Assembly: GCA_964451935.1 (NCBI GenBank)
Contig: CAYVKE010000004.1
Span: forward strand, 1 to 64,000
Length of the DNA stretch: 64,000 bases
From: CALFXN01 sp964451935
GTDB lineage: Bacteria > Synergistota > Synergistia > Synergistales > Aminobacteriaceae
Reading direction: 5' to 3'
The notes beneath the pieces are model-generated. The model ran no database searches, was not told the origin of the DNA, and saw nothing but the letters and a program-made list of their open reading frames with translations. A program made the position numbers and the translations under genes. How positions within the stretch are numbered: the stretch's first letter is position 1; each line of letters opens with the position of its first letter. Shown in pieces: positions 62,763-64,000 of the stretch.

Positions 62763-64000
62763 TGCGCCTTCCTCCCATCTGCGTCGATGGCCGGGGCGAG
62801 CCCCAGGGAACAGATGATCTGCGGTTCGTCCGAGCGCTCTTCTTCCCGGACGATGCACAGACGGTCGTCTTCGCGCAACGCGACGACCAGCTCGGCCAGC
62901 TTTTCGTCCGATATGCCCGCGCGAAGCTGCCTGTTGAGGGTGTCCGTCGCCGATTGCCGCAGAGGATAGCGGTAGATTTCCTCGATGGCCTTCGTCAGTT
63001 CGGGTATTTCGAAAAGTGTGCCCTTGAGTCGCTCCGCGTGGAGCTTCAGCCGTTCGTACGTCCGGAAACGCGCGCCGGAAGGCCGGCCGAGCTGTCCGCC
63101 CACGGATCTTTCTTCAGCGGCGATCGCTTCGACGGCGTGTCGCACCATGTCGTGGTGTCCCTCCTGCCGCGGAAGCGGGGGCGTGTTCGGCGCACATTCC
63201 GCGGCTTTGAGGATTTCGAATTGCGACCCGGTGACGTTGTTGCCGGAACGATCCATCCAGGCGAGCGCGTCGTTGCCTTCGGAGGTGCGAAGGTAGACGA
63301 GAACGCCGTGGGGCTTCTTTTCTCCCGCCCCGAACGCCCGTGTCGAAAAGACGACCGGCGGCAGGGCCGGAATGGTCTGTTGCAGCCCGGGATCCCGGTC
63401 GATGGCGTTCTTCCAGATCTGGTATGCGCAGGAGGCGAGGTCCACTTCGGTATCGGAGTCGCCGTCGAGGATTCCCGATTTTTCGTTGTAGAGGTCCAAA
63501 AGGTCCTGCCGCTCGCTTTCGTCCTCGAAAAAGGCCTCGTCCGTACCGACGACTTCGGCGTTCTCGTGAAGCCTGCTTCGGACCCGGGCGCGCAGGCGAA
63601 GGAGATTTTCCACGCCGTCGGCCGGAAGAAATGAATAGCACAGGACGTGCCCGGATTTCTGTCCGATCCGGTCGACGCGGCCCGCGCGCTGGATGAGGCG
63701 GATGATGGCCCACGGCAGATCGTAATTCACGATGATGTGGGCATCCTGAAGGTTTTGCCCTTCGCTGAGAACGTCGGTCGCCAGAAGGATGCGGATTTCC
63801 TCTTCCGGAGGAATCATGTCGCGCTTCCGGTTGCTTTCCGGACTGAAATGCCAGGCGTATCCGGTCGGATCGTCGGCCCCTCCCGTGACGCCCGCAAGCC
63901 GTCCGACGCCTCTCGCGGCGAGTTGGTTTTCGAGGTATTGCACGGTGTCGGCGAACTGGCTGAAGATGAGGATCTTGTCGTTCGGGTAGCGCTGCGCGAC
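62759..64000 (-). CDS. SNF2-like helicase, C-terminal part
   Basis: The visible 413 residues are the second RecA-like domain and C-terminal region of an SF2/SNF2 helicase; the start lies beyond the right edge. Motifs include KILIFSQFADTV at the window end, motif V (ATDVLSEGQNLQ) and motif VI (QRAGRVDRIGQ). It overlaps the methylase gene (ATGA). The pairing of an SNF2-like helicase with a large adenine methylase resembles drmD and drmMI of DISARM, or other helicase-methylase systems. Confidence 0.88.
   Translation of the reverse strand, partial: VAQRYPNDKILIFSQFADTVQYLENQLAARGVGRLAGVTGGADDPTGYAWHFSPESNRKRDMIPPEEEIRILLATDVLSEGQNLQDAHIIVNYDLPWAIIRLIQRAGRVDRIGQKSGHVLCYSFLPADGVENLLRLRARVRSRLHENAEVVGTDEAFFEDESERQDLLDLYNEKSGILDGDSDTEVDLASCAYQIWKNAIDRDPGLQQTIPALPPVVFSTRAFGAGEKKPHGVLVYLRTSEGNDALAWMDRSGNNVTGSQFEILKAAECAPNTPPLPRQEGHHDMVRHAVEAIAAEERSVGGQLGRPSGARFRTYERLKLHAERLKGTLFEIPELTKAIEEIYRYPLRQSATDTLNRQLRAGISDEKLAELVVALREDDRLCIVREEERSDEPQIICSLGLAPAIDADGRKAQ

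Noticed and set aside
59316..64000. Assignment as a full DISARM class 1 system
   Set aside because: Only drmD-like and drmMI-like genes are visible. No drmA, drmB or drmC homologue is in the window, and the flanking genes differ. A full system would require sequence beyond 64000.
1..64000. tRNA, rRNA, CRISPR arrays, IS elements or integrase genes
   Set aside because: I looked for conserved tRNA arms, regularly spaced repeats and transposase motifs and saw none that I could support by eye.

Overview
The window is a GC-rich bacterial chromosome segment with dense, mostly operonic coding, Shine-Dalgarno starts and many GTG starts. It carries four solute uptake systems of different classes (TAXI-TRAP, tripartite tricarboxylate, DctPQM TRAP and peptide-type ABC), two citrate-lyase gene sets, FCD-type GntR regulators and AbrB- and FIST-type proteins. 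This suggests an anaerobic, organic-acid and amino-acid fermenting Gram-negative bacterium. A member of the Synergistota would fit, but that is an inference from gene content. A run of ten N (17847-17856) shows the sequence is a draft scaffold. I recognised no rRNA, tRNA, IS element or CRISPR array.

Layout. 1-4.1 kb: the end of a chemoreceptor and two convergent cyclic-di-GMP genes, one GGDEF/HD-GYP and one solute-sensing GGDEF. 4.3-6.4 kb: an operon (minus strand) of an IclR regulator, citX and citG, the genes that make and attach the citrate lyase prosthetic group; citG carries an apparent one-base frameshift. 6.5-15.1 kb: a divergent operon of an isocitrate-lyase-family enzyme, a DUF1932 dehydrogenase, an RraA-type aldolase, a TAXI-TRAP importer and a first citDEF set, closed by a terminator. 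15.1-18.7 kb: a secreted DUF3160 protein and a MEMO-like protein. 18.7-30.3 kb: a second citrate region, with citD, citC and aconitase on the minus strand, and a GntR regulator, an MBL-fold protein, tctCBA, citE, citF and an AbrB-type membrane protein on the plus strand. 30.7-36.8 kb: an ABC-F ATPase, a second GntR regulator, a DUF2848 hydrolase and a DctPQM TRAP system.

36.7-48.6 kb: a divergent catabolic locus around a YheO-like PAS/HTH regulator. A KDPG-type aldolase lies on one side. On the other are a SelA-like PLP enzyme, an amidohydrolase, a five-gene peptide-type ABC importer and RidA. Together they suggest uptake, deacylation, PLP-dependent ammonia elimination and aldol cleavage of an amino-acid or amino-sugar-acid derivative. 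48.7-51.8 kb holds membrane proteins and a DUF1848 protein. 51.8-55.9 kb holds an HxlR regulator divergent from a FIST sensor and an aldehyde dehydrogenase, then an FkbM methyltransferase.

56.0-64.0 kb: a co-directional minus-strand island of lower GC that looks like phage defence. It contains an SNF2-like helicase (cut by the window edge), a 1148-residue Eco57I-type adenine methylase with a strikingly AT-rich specificity region, a DprA/SLOG-like protein, and a translationally coupled trio of OLD-like ATPase (DUF3696), PIN-like nuclease and ATP-dependent RNA ligase. An RNA ligase coupled to a putative RNase and a sensor-type ATPase beside a restriction-like module is the most likely undescribed system here.
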